A stretch of DNA of 64,000 nt, taken from contig NZ_VRUA01000003.1 of assembly GCF_008017535.1 (NCBI RefSeq), forward strand, positions 310,001 through 374,000, read 5' to 3'. The notes beneath the pieces were generated by a model. That model made no database searches. It saw only the letters and a list, made by a program, of their open reading frames with translations, and was not told where the DNA came from. This stretch comes from Ottowia flava. Lineage in GTDB: Bacteria; Pseudomonadota; Gammaproteobacteria; Burkholderiales; Burkholderiaceae_C. Each line of letters starts with the position of its first letter. Positions within the stretch are counted from its first letter, which is position 1. This document shows, piece after piece, positions 27,785 through 37,196 of the stretch. The position numbers were made by a program, and so were the translations under genes.

Positions 27785-29173
27785 TTGAGCGCACCCGCCC
27801 ACCCGGCCACCGACGTCGTCGACGTCCAGCAATTTCTCAACGAGCACCGGTTTTCGCCCTACCAGTGGGGCATCTTCGTGCTGAGCTTTCTGATCGTGCT
27901 GATGGACGGGTTTGACACCGCGGCCATCGGCTTCATCGCGCCTTCGCTGATCAGCGAATGGGGCATCGACAAGCCCGCGCTGGCGCCGGTGCTCAGCGCC
28001 GCGCTGTTTGGCCTGGCCTTTGGTGCCTTGGGCGCCGGCCCGCTGGCCGACCGCTTCGGCCGCAAATGGCTGCTGATCGGCGCGGTCACGCTGATGGGCG
28101 TGGCGTCGCTGGTGTCGGCCACCGCCACCAACCTGACCGAGCTGGAGATTTACCGCTTCATCACCGGTCTGGGCCTGGGCGCGGCCATGCCCAATGCTGT
28201 CACGCTGATGAACGAGTACTGCCCGGACAGCAAGCGCTCGTTCATCACCAACAGCATGTTCTGCGGCTTCCCGATCGGCTCGGCCTTCGGCGGCTTCTTT
28301 GCGGCCTGGTTGATCCCGCACTACGGCTGGCGCAGCCTGTTGATCCTGGGCGGCATCGTGCCCTTGCTGCTGGTGGTGGTGATGCTGTTCGTCATGCCCG
28401 AATCGGTGCGCTTCATGGTCGTGCGCGGCGCGCCGGTGGAGCGCATCCGCAAGGTGCTGACACGCATCTCGGCCGACGCGGCGCGGGCCAGGGCTTTTGT
28501 CATGGGCGAGGTCAAGGGCGCGTTGGCGCCCTCCGAGCAAGGCAAGACCGGGCTCGGCCTGATTCTGTCGCGCCGCTACGTCGTGGGCACGGTGATGCTG
28601 TGGCTGGCCTACTTCATGGGCCTGGTCATCGTCTACGGCCTGGTCAACTGGATGCCGGTGCTCTTCAAGGAAGCCGGTATCGAGGCATCGCAGGCATCGA
28701 TCATTGCGGCGCTGTTCCAGTTGGGCGGCATCGGTGCCATCTTCTTCGGCTACCTGATGGACCGCTTCAACGCCAACCGCATCATCGCCGCCGGCTATTT
28801 CCTCACCTGCCTGGCGGTGGGTCTGATCGGCCAGGTGGTCGGCTCGCCGCCGCTGGTGTTGGCCGCTGCGGTGTTCTTCGCCGGGCTGTTGATGAACGCC
28901 GCGCAGTCGTCCATGCAGGCGCTGGCGGCCGCCTACTACCCGACGGCCGGGCGCGCCACCGGCGTGGCGTGGACGCTGGGCATCGGCCGCTTTGGCGGCA
29001 TCGCCGGGTCTTTTCTGGTGGCCGAGCTGGCGCGCCGCCACCTGCCGCTGCCCGAGGTCTTTATCCTCGTGGGTGTACCGGGGCTGATCGCGGCGGCCGC
29101 GCTGCTGATCAAGGACCGCTGCGCCCCCGACCCCGGCCAACCCGTTTTGGCGGCGCCTTCGGGCACCCATTGA
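27785..29173 (+). CDS. MFS transporter, aromatic acid:H+ symporter family (PcaK/PmdK-like)
   Basis: About 462 residues with twelve predicted membrane helices. The AAHS signatures are visible: LMDGFDTAAIGFIAPSL in helix 1 with its Asp, the loop motif GPLADRFGRKW between helices 2 and 3, and MNEYCPDSKRSFITNSMFCG. It likely imports protocatechuate or a related hydroxybenzoate. The TTG at 27785 is preferred because GGAG lies seven bases upstream and homologues start MSAPAHP-like; ATG at 27758 and 27710 are alternatives. First gene of the rightward pmd-type operon. Confidence 0.88.
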   Translation: MSAPAHPATDVVDVQQFLNEHRFSPYQWGIFVLSFLIVLMDGFDTAAIGFIAPSLISEWGIDKPALAPVLSAALFGLAFGALGAGPLADRFGRKWLLIGAVTLMGVASLVSATATNLTELEIYRFITGLGLGAAMPNAVTLMNEYCPDSKRSFITNSMFCGFPIGSAFGGFFAAWLIPHYGWRSLLILGGIVPLLLVVVMLFVMPESVRFMVVRGAPVERIRKVLTRISADAARARAFVMGEVKGALAPSEQGKTGLGLILSRRYVVGTVMLWLAYFMGLVIVYGLVNWMPVLFKEAGIEASQASIIAALFQLGGIGAIFFGYLMDRFNANRIIAAGYFLTCLAVGLIGQVVGSPPLVLAAAVFFAGLLMNAAQSSMQALAAAYYPTAGRATGVAWTLGIGRFGGIAGSFLVAELARRHLPLPEVFILVGVPGLIAAAALLIKDRCAPDPGQPVLAAPSGTH

Positions 29174-29231
29174 TCTGGCACAAGCGCGCCGTGGGCGCGC
29201 TCTGCCAATTTCTTATCTTGCAGGAGACCCC

Positions 29232-30260
29232 ATGATCATCGATTGCCACGGCCACTACACCACCGCGCCCAAGGCGCTGGAGAACTGGCGCAACCAGCAG
29301 ATCGCCGGCATCAAGGACCCGGCCGCCATGCCCAAGGTAGCCGACCTGAAGATCAGCGACGACGAGCTGCGCGAATCGATCGAGACCAACCAGCTCAAGC
29401 TGATGAAGGAACGCGGGTCCGACCTGACCATCTTCAGCCCGCGCGCCAGCTTCATGGCGCACCACATCGGCGACTTCAATGTGTCCAGCACCTGGGCCGC
29501 GATCTGCAACGAGCTGTGCTACCGCGTCAGCCAGCTGTTCCCTGACCACTTCATCGGCGCGGCCATGCTGCCGCAGTCGCCCGGCGTGGACCCGGCCACC
29601 TGCATCCCCGAGCTGGAAAAGTGTGTCAAGGACTACGGTTTCGTCGGCATCAACCTGAACCCCGATCCGTCCGGCGGCCACTGGACCAGCCCGCCGCTCA
29701 CGGACCGCATCTGGTACCCCATCTACGAGAAGATGGTCGAGTACGACATCCCCGCCATGGTGCACGTCAGCACCAGCTGCAACGCCTGCTTTCACACCAC
29801 CGGCGCGCACTACCTGAACGCCGACACCACGGCTTTCATGCAATGCCTGCAGGGCGACTTGTTCAAGGATTTCCCGACGTTGAAGTTCGTCATCCCGCAC
29901 GGCGGTGGCGCGGTGCCCTACCACTGGGGGCGCTTCCGCGGCCTGGCGCAGGAGATGAAGAAGCCGCTGCTGCAAGACCACCTGCTGCACAACATCTTCT
30001 TTGACACCTGCGTCTACCACCAGCCGGGCATCGACCTGCTGACCAAGGTGATCCCGGTCGACAACATCCTGTTTGCCAGCGAGATGATCGGCGCCGTGCG
30101 TGGCATCGACCCGGAGACGGGCCACTACTACGACGACACCAAGCGCTACGTGCAGGCCACCGCCAACCTGAGCGACGAAGAGCGCTACAAGGTCTACGAA
30201 GGCAACGCACGCCGCGTCTACCCGCGCCTGGACGCGGCGCTGAAGGCCAAGGGCCAGTGA
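29232..30260 (+). CDS. ligJ: 4-oxalomesaconate hydratase (LigJ/PmdE type)
   Basis: Amidohydrolase-superfamily hydratase, 342 residues, that converts 4-oxalomesaconate to 4-carboxy-4-hydroxy-2-oxoadipate. The N-terminal metal site is DCHGHYTT; other barrel segments are FSPRASFMAHH, GFVGINLNPDPSGGHW, PAMVHVSTSC, FVIPHGGGAVPYHWGRF and ILFASEMIGAVRGID. Ribosome site CAGGAGA before ATG. Order transporter-hydratase-aldolase-PDC hydrolase-dioxygenase-dehydrogenase matches the published pmdKEFDABC order of Comamonas. A seven-base tandem repeat begins right after its stop. Confidence 0.92.
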   Translation: MIIDCHGHYTTAPKALENWRNQQIAGIKDPAAMPKVADLKISDDELRESIETNQLKLMKERGSDLTIFSPRASFMAHHIGDFNVSSTWAAICNELCYRVSQLFPDHFIGAAMLPQSPGVDPATCIPELEKCVKDYGFVGINLNPDPSGGHWTSPPLTDRIWYPIYEKMVEYDIPAMVHVSTSCNACFHTTGAHYLNADTTAFMQCLQGDLFKDFPTLKFVIPHGGGAVPYHWGRFRGLAQEMKKPLLQDHLLHNIFFDTCVYHQPGIDLLTKVIPVDNILFASEMIGAVRGIDPETGHYYDDTKRYVQATANLSDEERYKVYEGNARRVYPRLDAALKAKGQ

Positions 30261-30295
30261 GCGCAGGGCGCAGGGCGCAGGGCGCAGGGCGCAGG
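30261..30295 (+). repeat. Tandem repeat, five units of GCGCAGG
   Basis: Five perfect copies of the heptamer directly after the ligJ stop codon. Such arrays can change copy number by slippage; here it is in a spacer inside the operon. Confidence 0.9.
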
Positions 30296-30327
30296 GTGTG
30301 GAGGCAGGGCTTGCCGTTTTCCGAATG

Positions 30328-30367
30328 AAATCGGCCTCTAGCCTTACAGCCACCTGCGCGACCAGCT
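30328..30367 (-). repeat. Dispersed ~40-bp repeat, copy 5
   Basis: On the minus strand it begins AGCTGGTCGCGCAGGTGG, then CTGTAAGGCTAGAGGCC and GATTT. This is close to the apparent family consensus. It is in the ligJ-ligK spacer. Confidence 0.85.
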
Positions 30368-30398
30368 CCTGTTTTTGAAGCATATTGGAGACTTGAAC

Positions 30399-31085
30399 AT
30401 GTACGAACTGGGTGTCGTTTACCGCAACATCGAGCGCACCGACGCGAAGACCGCCGACGCGCTGGCCGAACTTGGCAGCGCCACCGTGCACGAAGCGATG
30501 GGCCGCGTCGGCCTGCTCAAACCCTACATGCGGCCCATCCAAGCCGGCCAGAAGGTCAGCGGCACCGCCGTCACGGTGCTGCTGCAGCCGGGGGACAACT
30601 GGATGATGCACGTCGTGGCCGAGCAGATCCGCCCCGGCGACATTGTCGTGGCTGGCGTCACCGCCGACTGCACCGACGGCTACTTTGGCGACCTGCTGGC
30701 CACCAGCTTCAAGGCGCGCGGCGCGCGCGCGCTGATCATCGACGCCGGCGTGCGCGACGTGCGCATGCTGGCCGACGAGATCCACTTCCCGGTCTGGAGC
30801 AAGGCCATCAGCGCCAAGGGCACGATCAAGGCGACGCTGGGCTCGGTCAACATCCCGGTGGTCTGCGCCGGGCAGATCGTGCACCCGGGCGACGTCATCG
30901 TGGCCGATGACGACGGCGTGGTCTGCGTGCCGCGCGCGCTGGCCGCCAAGACGCTCGAAGCCGCTGCCGCGCGCGAAGCCAACGAAGGCGCCAAGCGCGC
31001 CGAATTCGCGTCCGGCACGCTGGGGCTGGACTACTACAAGATGCGCGAAGGCCTGGCCAAGGCCGGCCTGAAGTACATCGACTGA
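30399..31085 (+). CDS. ligK: 4-carboxy-4-hydroxy-2-oxoadipate aldolase (LigK/PmdF type)
   Basis: Class II (metal-dependent) aldolase of the RraA-like fold, 228 residues. It splits 4-carboxy-4-hydroxy-2-oxoadipate into pyruvate and oxaloacetate, the last step of 4,5-cleavage. Segments include [42 protein letters not shown] and [17 protein letters not shown] at 30399 with TTGGAGA just upstream gives the conserved [11 protein letters not shown] start. Ten bases separate its stop from the next gene. Confidence 0.93.
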   Translation: MYELGVVYRNIERTDAKTADALAELGSATVHEAMGRVGLLKPYMRPIQAGQKVSGTAVTVLLQPGDNWMMHVVAEQIRPGDIVVAGVTADCTDGYFGDLLATSFKARGARALIIDAGVRDVRMLADEIHFPVWSKAISAKGTIKATLGSVNIPVVCAGQIVHPGDVIVADDDGVVCVPRALAAKTLEAAAAREANEGAKRAEFASGTLGLDYYKMREGLAKAGLKYID

Positions 31086-31095
31086 AGGAGCCGAC

Positions 31096-32028
31096 ATGAG
31101 CCAACCCACCACGGGTGACTTCACCAAGACCGCCGGCTGGCTGGACTGGTACGAAGGCCCGAGCAGGCCCACCTTCCAGCTGCCCGCTGGCGCCGTCGAC
31201 GCGCATTGCCACGTGTTCGGCCCCGGTGCCGAATTCCCCTACGCGCCTGAGCGCAAGTACACGCCCTGCGACGCCAGCAAGGCGCAGCTGTTCGCCCTGC
31301 GCGACCACCTGGGCTTTGCCCGCAACGTCGTGGTGCAGGCCACCTGCCATGGCGCCGACAACCGCGCCATGGTCGATGCGTGCGTTTCCAGCAACGGCCG
31401 CGCGCGGGGTGTGGCGACCGTCAAGCGCACCATCACCGACAGCGAACTGCAAGCCCTGCACGACGCCGGCGTGCGCGGCGTGCGCTTCAACTTCGTCAAG
31501 CGCCTGGTCGACTTCACGCCGCGCGACGAGCTGATGGAAATCGCCGGTCGCATCGCCAAGCTCGGCTGGCACGTCGTCATCTACTTTGAAGCGGTGGACC
31601 TGCCCGAGCTGTGGGACTTCTTCACCGCCTTGCCGACGACCATCGTGGTCGACCACATGGGCCGCCCCGATGTGACGCAGCCGGTGGACGGCCCGGAGTT
31701 CGAGCTGTTCGTCAAGTTCATGCGCGAACACCCCAACGTCTGGAGCAAGGTCAGCTGCCCCGAGCGCCTGTCCGTCACCGGGCCGAAGGCACTGAACGGC
31801 GAACAGAACGCCTACCGCGACGTCATCCCGTTTGCCCGCCGCATCGTCGAAACCTTCCCCGACCGCGTGCTGTGGGGCACCGACTGGCCGCACCCCAACC
31901 TGAAGGACCACATGCCGGACGATGGCCTGCTGGTGGACTTCATTCCGCACATCGCGCCTACCGCCGAGCTGCAACGCAAGCTGCTGGTGGACAACCCCAT
32001 GCGTCTGTACTGGCCCGAAGAGGCTTGA
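31096..32028 (+). CDS. ligI: 2-pyrone-4,6-dicarboxylate hydrolase (LigI/PmdD type)
   Basis: Amidohydrolase-superfamily lactonase, 310 residues, that opens 2-pyrone-4,6-dicarboxylate to 4-oxalomesaconate. Visible: VDAHCHVFGPGAEFPY (HxH), VQATCHGADN, GVRGVRFNFVKRLVD, TIVVDHMGRPD and WGTDWPHPNLKDHMPDDG with the final Asp. Presence of this enzyme together with the semialdehyde dehydrogenase shows that the cluster handles protocatechuate rather than only gallate. Ribosome site AAGGAG precedes ATG. Confidence 0.94.
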   Translation: MSQPTTGDFTKTAGWLDWYEGPSRPTFQLPAGAVDAHCHVFGPGAEFPYAPERKYTPCDASKAQLFALRDHLGFARNVVVQATCHGADNRAMVDACVSSNGRARGVATVKRTITDSELQALHDAGVRGVRFNFVKRLVDFTPRDELMEIAGRIAKLGWHVVIYFEAVDLPELWDFFTALPTTIVVDHMGRPDVTQPVDGPEFELFVKFMREHPNVWSKVSCPERLSVTGPKALNGEQNAYRDVIPFARRIVETFPDRVLWGTDWPHPNLKDHMPDDGLLVDFIPHIAPTAELQRKLLVDNPMRLYWPEEA

Positions 32029-33456
<1,428 letters not shown>

Positions 33457-33468
33457 GGCAGACTGAAT

Positions 33469-33482
33469 CTGCGCAGGCAGCT
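33469..33482 (-). repeat. Repeat fragment before ligC
   Basis: CTGCGCAGGCAGCT followed by an AT-rich flank, in the spacer between the fused dioxygenase gene and the dehydrogenase gene. A truncated member of the dispersed family. Confidence 0.55.
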
Positions 33483-33503
33483 ATTCAAACAGGAGTACAT
33501 CAC

Positions 33504-34463
33504 ATGAGCAAACCGATCAAGGTCGCGCTGGCGGGCGCCGGCGCCTTCGGCATCAAGCACCTGGACGGCATCCAGAACATCGACGGCGTGGAAGTCGTGT
33601 CGGTGGTCGGTCGAGAATTGGACAAGACGCGGGAAGTCGCCACCAAGTACGGCATACCGCACGTCACGACCGACTTGGCCGAGAGTCTGGCGCTGCCCGA
33701 AGTCGACGCGGTCATCCTGTGCACGCCCACGCAGATGCACGCCGAGCAAAGCCTTCAGGCGCTGAAGGCCGGCAAGCACGTGCAGGTAGAGATCCCCCTG
33801 GCCGATTCGCTGAAGGATGCGCAAGCCGTGGTCGACCTGGCCAAGCAGACCGGCCTGGTCGCCATGTGCGGCCACACGCGCCGCTTCAACCCCAGCCACC
33901 AGTGGGTGCACCAGAAAATCGCCGCGGGCGAGTTCAACATCCAGCAGATGGATGTGCAGACCTACTTCTTCCGCCGCACCAACATGAACGCGCTGGGCCA
34001 GGCGCGCAGCTGGACCGACCACCTGCTGTGGCACCACGCCGCGCACACGGTTGACCTGTTCGCCTACCAGGCGGGCAGCCCCATCGTGCAGGCCAACGCC
34101 ATCCAGGGCCCGATCCACAAGGACCTGGGCATTGCGATGGACATGAGCATTCAGCTGAAGGCGGCCAGCGGCGCCATCTGCACGCTCAGCCTGTCGTTCA
34201 ACAACGATGGGCCGCTCGGCACCTTCTTCCGCTACATCGGCGACACCGGCACCTACCTGGCGCGCTACGACGACCTGTTCACCGGCAAGGACGAGCAGAT
34301 CGACGTGAGCAAGGTGGATGTGTCGATGAACGGCATCGAGCTGCAAGACCGCGAGTTCTTCGCCGCCATCCGCGAAGGCCGCGAGCCCAACGCCAGCGTG
34401 GCGCAGGTGCTGCCTTGCTACCAGGTGCTGGACAAGCTGGAGAAGCAGCTGAACGCGGCCTGA
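33504..34463 (+). CDS. ligC: 4-carboxy-2-hydroxymuconate-6-semialdehyde dehydrogenase (LigC/PmdC type)
   Basis: Gfo/Idh/MocA-family NAD(P) dehydrogenase, 319 residues. The Rossmann motif is ALAGAGAFGIKHLDGI; the catalytic-domain segments include CGHTRRFNPSHQWVHQKI and WTDHLLWHHAAHTVDLF. It oxidises the ring-cleavage hemiacetal to 2-pyrone-4,6-dicarboxylate, the substrate of LigI upstream. Ribosome site CAGGAG before ATG. Last gene of the cluster. Confidence 0.93.
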   Translation: MSKPIKVALAGAGAFGIKHLDGIQNIDGVEVVSVVGRELDKTREVATKYGIPHVTTDLAESLALPEVDAVILCTPTQMHAEQSLQALKAGKHVQVEIPLADSLKDAQAVVDLAKQTGLVAMCGHTRRFNPSHQWVHQKIAAGEFNIQQMDVQTYFFRRTNMNALGQARSWTDHLLWHHAAHTVDLFAYQAGSPIVQANAIQGPIHKDLGIAMDMSIQLKAASGAICTLSLSFNNDGPLGTFFRYIGDTGTYLARYDDLFTGKDEQIDVSKVDVSMNGIELQDREFFAAIREGREPNASVAQVLPCYQVLDKLEKQLNAA

Positions 34464-34551
34464 GCGGCAGCCTGAGGCTGCCAAGCCAGCCGAGTGGGGC
34501 CGCAACGCTGTCGCGACCCTGCTGCGCTGGCTTTCGCGTGATATTTGAAAG

Positions 34552-34590
34552 AATCGGCCTTTAGCCGAGAAGGGGTCTGCGCGACCAGCT
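34552..34590 (-). repeat. Dispersed ~40-bp repeat, copy 6
   Basis: On the minus strand it begins AGCTGGTCGCGCAGACCC and ends GGCTAAAGGCCGATT. It lies between ligC and the convergent epimerase-like gene. Confidence 0.75.
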
Positions 34591-34616
34591 ATTTAAACGG
34601 TAGCGCATCAGCGCGT

Positions 34617-35555
34617 TCAGCTTGGCGGCTCATGCCGCGCATGAGCGATGTGATCAAGACCCTGCGCGTATGTCGTCACCGCGAAGGATGGAAAGCGTCG
34701 CTTGAATTGGGTGGAATCGAACAGGTTGTCCTGCCGGTAGCGTGGCAGCAGCTCGCGGATCTCTCGTGCGGGGCCGGACAGCAGACCGGCCGCCGCGAAG
34801 ACCCATTGCGGCACGACGGTGTACGCATCGCCGCAGCCCAACGCCTTGGCGGCGAGGGCAACGAAGCTGGCGTATGTGGGGCGGTCGTCGTCGCAGGGCA
34901 GGTGCCAGGTCTGACCGTAGGCATCGGCCGTGTTGCCCAGCATCGCCAGTGCGCGGCTGGCGTCGGGCGTCCAGATCAGCGTTCGGCGCGTGTTGGCGCG
35001 CGCCGGCACCCACGCGCGCTTGCCGGCCTTCATGCGGTCGATGACGAGCGCGTTGGTGAAGCTTTGCGTCTTGCCGGGGCCGTAGAACTCCGGCGCACGC
35101 CCGATCAACACCGGGATCTCACCGCGCGCCATTTCTTCCAGCACCATCGTGGCCGTCGCGGTGCGCACGCGGCCCTTGGCGCCGACCGGGGCGAAGGGCG
35201 TGTTTTCCGTCTGCAGGCGCGCGTCCTGCGGGTACATGTAGGTGTTGTCGAAGTAGGCAAAGCGCGCGCCCACCGCGCGCGCCGCGGCCAGGGCGTTGCG
35301 CAGCATCACGGGAAACTGCGTTTCCCACAGCTGCGTGTTGGGCGGCAGCCCGGCGGTGAAATACACGGTGTCGCTGCCTTGCACGGCGGCCAGGGTCTGC
35401 CCGGCGTCCATCAGGTTGGCAGCGAAGGCGGCGTCACTGGCGTTGACCTTGCGCGGCGTGCGGCTGATCAGGCGCAGGTCTTGCGTGTGGTGGCGGTGCA
35501 GCGCGCGCGCCAGCTCGATGGCGATCTGGCCGTTGGCGCCGAGGATGGTTTGCAT
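34617..35555 (-). CDS. NAD-dependent epimerase/dehydratase-type oxidoreductase
   Basis: Extended SDR-like protein of 312 residues. The nucleotide motif is at the very N-terminus (TILGANGQIAIELARAL); further on are VYFTAGLPPNT, YFDNTYMYPQ and GRAPEFYGPG, which occupy the usual catalytic-strand positions of atypical SDRs (a normal YxxxK is not evident). ATG at 35555 gives the Rossmann start; the longer frame upstream overlaps the opposite gene. Divergent from the small gene at 35652. Function unknown; possibly a plastid-epimerase-like or NmrA-like reductase. Confidence 0.8.
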   Translation of the reverse strand: MQTILGANGQIAIELARALHRHHTQDLRLISRTPRKVNASDAAFAANLMDAGQTLAAVQGSDTVYFTAGLPPNTQLWETQFPVMLRNALAAARAVGARFAYFDNTYMYPQDARLQTENTPFAPVGAKGRVRTATATMVLEEMARGEIPVLIGRAPEFYGPGKTQSFTNALVIDRMKAGKRAWVPARANTRRTLIWTPDASRALAMLGNTADAYGQTWHLPCDDDRPTYASFVALAAKALGCGDAYTVVPQWVFAAAGLLSGPAREIRELLPRYRQDNLFDSTQFKRRFPSFAVTTYAQGLDHIAHARHEPPS

Positions 35556-35651
35556 GACGATGCCTTGCTGCAGGGTGTATGGCAGCATAAGCTTGAACAC
35601 TGCCGGACGGCGTTGCCCGACCTGCTGCTGGCCGCCCCAGTGAACCTCTGC

Positions 35652-36005
35652 ATGAACGAATCCGACCTTCGCCAACAGTACGAGGCCGCCGTCGCCGCCT
35701 TGGCGCGCGACGCGGCCCGGCAGTTGGCTGCGGGCGTGCCGAAAGAAGACGTGGCGCGCTGGGCAGTCGCCGCGCGGGACACGTTGAAGCTGCGCTACCG
35801 CGAAGCCACGCCGCCGCACGTGCTGGTGCGCATCGTCGCCAACACGCGGGCGCGTTACGGCAACGACGTCGGCCCGAGCGCAGACGACCTGCGCAGCGAG
35901 GGCAAGACCTGGCGGCAGATCATCGAGTCGGCCACGCGCGCAGGCGTCCACGGGGCCGAGTTCTTCTTCGGCGCGTCGCCTGATGAAAGGCTGCCAGAGC
36001 GCTGA
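35652..36005 (+). CDS. Hypothetical protein, 117 residues
   Basis: No family recognised. Starts MNESDLRQQYEAAVAALARD; mostly helical and charged, with LKLRYREATPPHVLVRIVAN and a Gly-Ala-Glu-Phe-Phe-Phe stretch near the C-terminus. Start chosen as the first ATG beyond the divergent oxidoreductase; the longer upstream open frame is antisense to that gene. Codon use fits the host, so it is likely a real gene. Confidence 0.6.
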   Translation: MNESDLRQQYEAAVAALARDAARQLAAGVPKEDVARWAVAARDTLKLRYREATPPHVLVRIVANTRARYGNDVGPSADDLRSEGKTWRQIIESATRAGVHGAEFFFGASPDERLPER

Positions 36006-36150
36006 GCTCGGAAGGGCATGGGTGCAGCTGTTCCGCAACTGCGCCAAGATGTGACGCATGTGACGTGCGCGGTACATGTCGTCCAGCGCGCGTGTCGGGC
36101 TTTCGACTCGCCAAGCGTCGGGTCCGAAGGCTTTGCCGTAAGCTCAAAGC

Positions 36151-37170
36151 ATGCAACTACGACACATCGGCCCCTTCGCGGTCAGCCCCATTTCGCTGGG
36201 CTGCATGAACCTTAGCCACGCCTACGGCACCACGCCCAGCGCTGAAGATGCCGAGCGCCTGCTGCTTGCGGCGCTGGACGCAGGCGTCACCCACTTCGAC
36301 ACGGCCGCGCTGTACGGGTTTGGCGCCAACGAAACGCTGGTCGGGCGCGTGCTGAGCCCGCACCGCCAACGCTTCATGCTCGCCAGCAAGTGCGGGCTGA
36401 CACGCGAAGCGGGCGATGGCACGGTGGCGGCGGGCCGCGTGATCGACGGCACTCCCAAGAACATCCGCGCGACTTGCGAAGGCTCGCTGCGGCGCTTGAA
36501 GACCGAGGTGATCGATCTCTATTACCTGCACCGCTGGGATAAGAAGGTGCCCATCGAAGAGAGCGTGGGCGCGCTGGCCGATTTGGTGCGCGCGGGCAAG
36601 ATTCGCACCATTGGGCTGTCGGAAGTGTCGGCTGACACCCTGCGCCGCGCGCACGCCGAACACCCGATCACCGCACTGCAAACCGAGTATTCGCTGTGGA
36701 CGCGCAACCCCGAGCTGGCGGTGCTGCAGGCCTGCCGCGAACTGGGCGTGAGCTTTGTCGCCTTCAGCCCCTTGGGGCGCGGCTACCTGGCCGGTGCGCT
36801 GCCGGATTGGGCGGCAGTCGAGGCGCTGCCGGAAAAGGACATCCGCCGCCCCATACCGCGCTTTTCGGCCGAGCATTTCGCGCGCAATCTGCCGCTGCTG
36901 CAGCGCTACACCGCGCTGGCGGCGGAAGCGGGCTGCACCCCTGCGCAATTGGCCCTGGCCTGGGTGCTGCAGCAGGGGCAGGACGTCGTGGCGATCCCGG
37001 GCACACGTTCGGTGGCGCACCTGCAGGACGACCTGGGTGCGGCGGCGCTGCGCCTGTCCGACGAAGTGCTGCGCCGCGCCGGCGAACTGGTGAATACCGC
37101 CACCGTCAGTGGCCACCGCTATGCGGAGCAGGCGCGGCGTGAGGTGGATACCGAGGACGTCGAAGCGTGA
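36151..37170 (+). CDS. Aldo/keto reductase
   Basis: NADPH-dependent TIM-barrel oxidoreductase, 339 residues. The catalytic tetrad can be seen: Asp and Tyr in FDTAALYGFGANE, Lys in LASKCGLT, His in YYLHRWD. Cofactor segments GLSEVSADTLRRAH and IPGTRSVAHLQDDLGA occur where expected. Closest in pattern to the bacterial YakC/Tas-like group that reduces assorted aldehydes. Convergent with the permease fusion gene (26 bp between ends). Confidence 0.93.
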   Translation: MQLRHIGPFAVSPISLGCMNLSHAYGTTPSAEDAERLLLAALDAGVTHFDTAALYGFGANETLVGRVLSPHRQRFMLASKCGLTREAGDGTVAAGRVIDGTPKNIRATCEGSLRRLKTEVIDLYYLHRWDKKVPIEESVGALADLVRAGKIRTIGLSEVSADTLRRAHAEHPITALQTEYSLWTRNPELAVLQACRELGVSFVAFSPLGRGYLAGALPDWAAVEALPEKDIRRPIPRFSAEHFARNLPLLQRYTALAAEAGCTPAQLALAWVLQQGQDVVAIPGTRSVAHLQDDLGAAALRLSDEVLRRAGELVNTATVSGHRYAEQARREVDTEDVEA

Positions 37171-37196
37171 GTGGCGGCTCCTGCCGAGCTTGACGG

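Noticed and set aside
29109-31172. A 687-codon minus-strand frame over ligJ and ligK
   Set aside because: Covers two well-identified genes on the other strand and has no domain; an artefact of GC-biased third positions.
34545-36005. A 486-codon plus-strand frame extending the small hypothetical gene leftwards
   Set aside because: Most of it is antisense to the epimerase-like gene; only the part from 35652 is free of that overlap.
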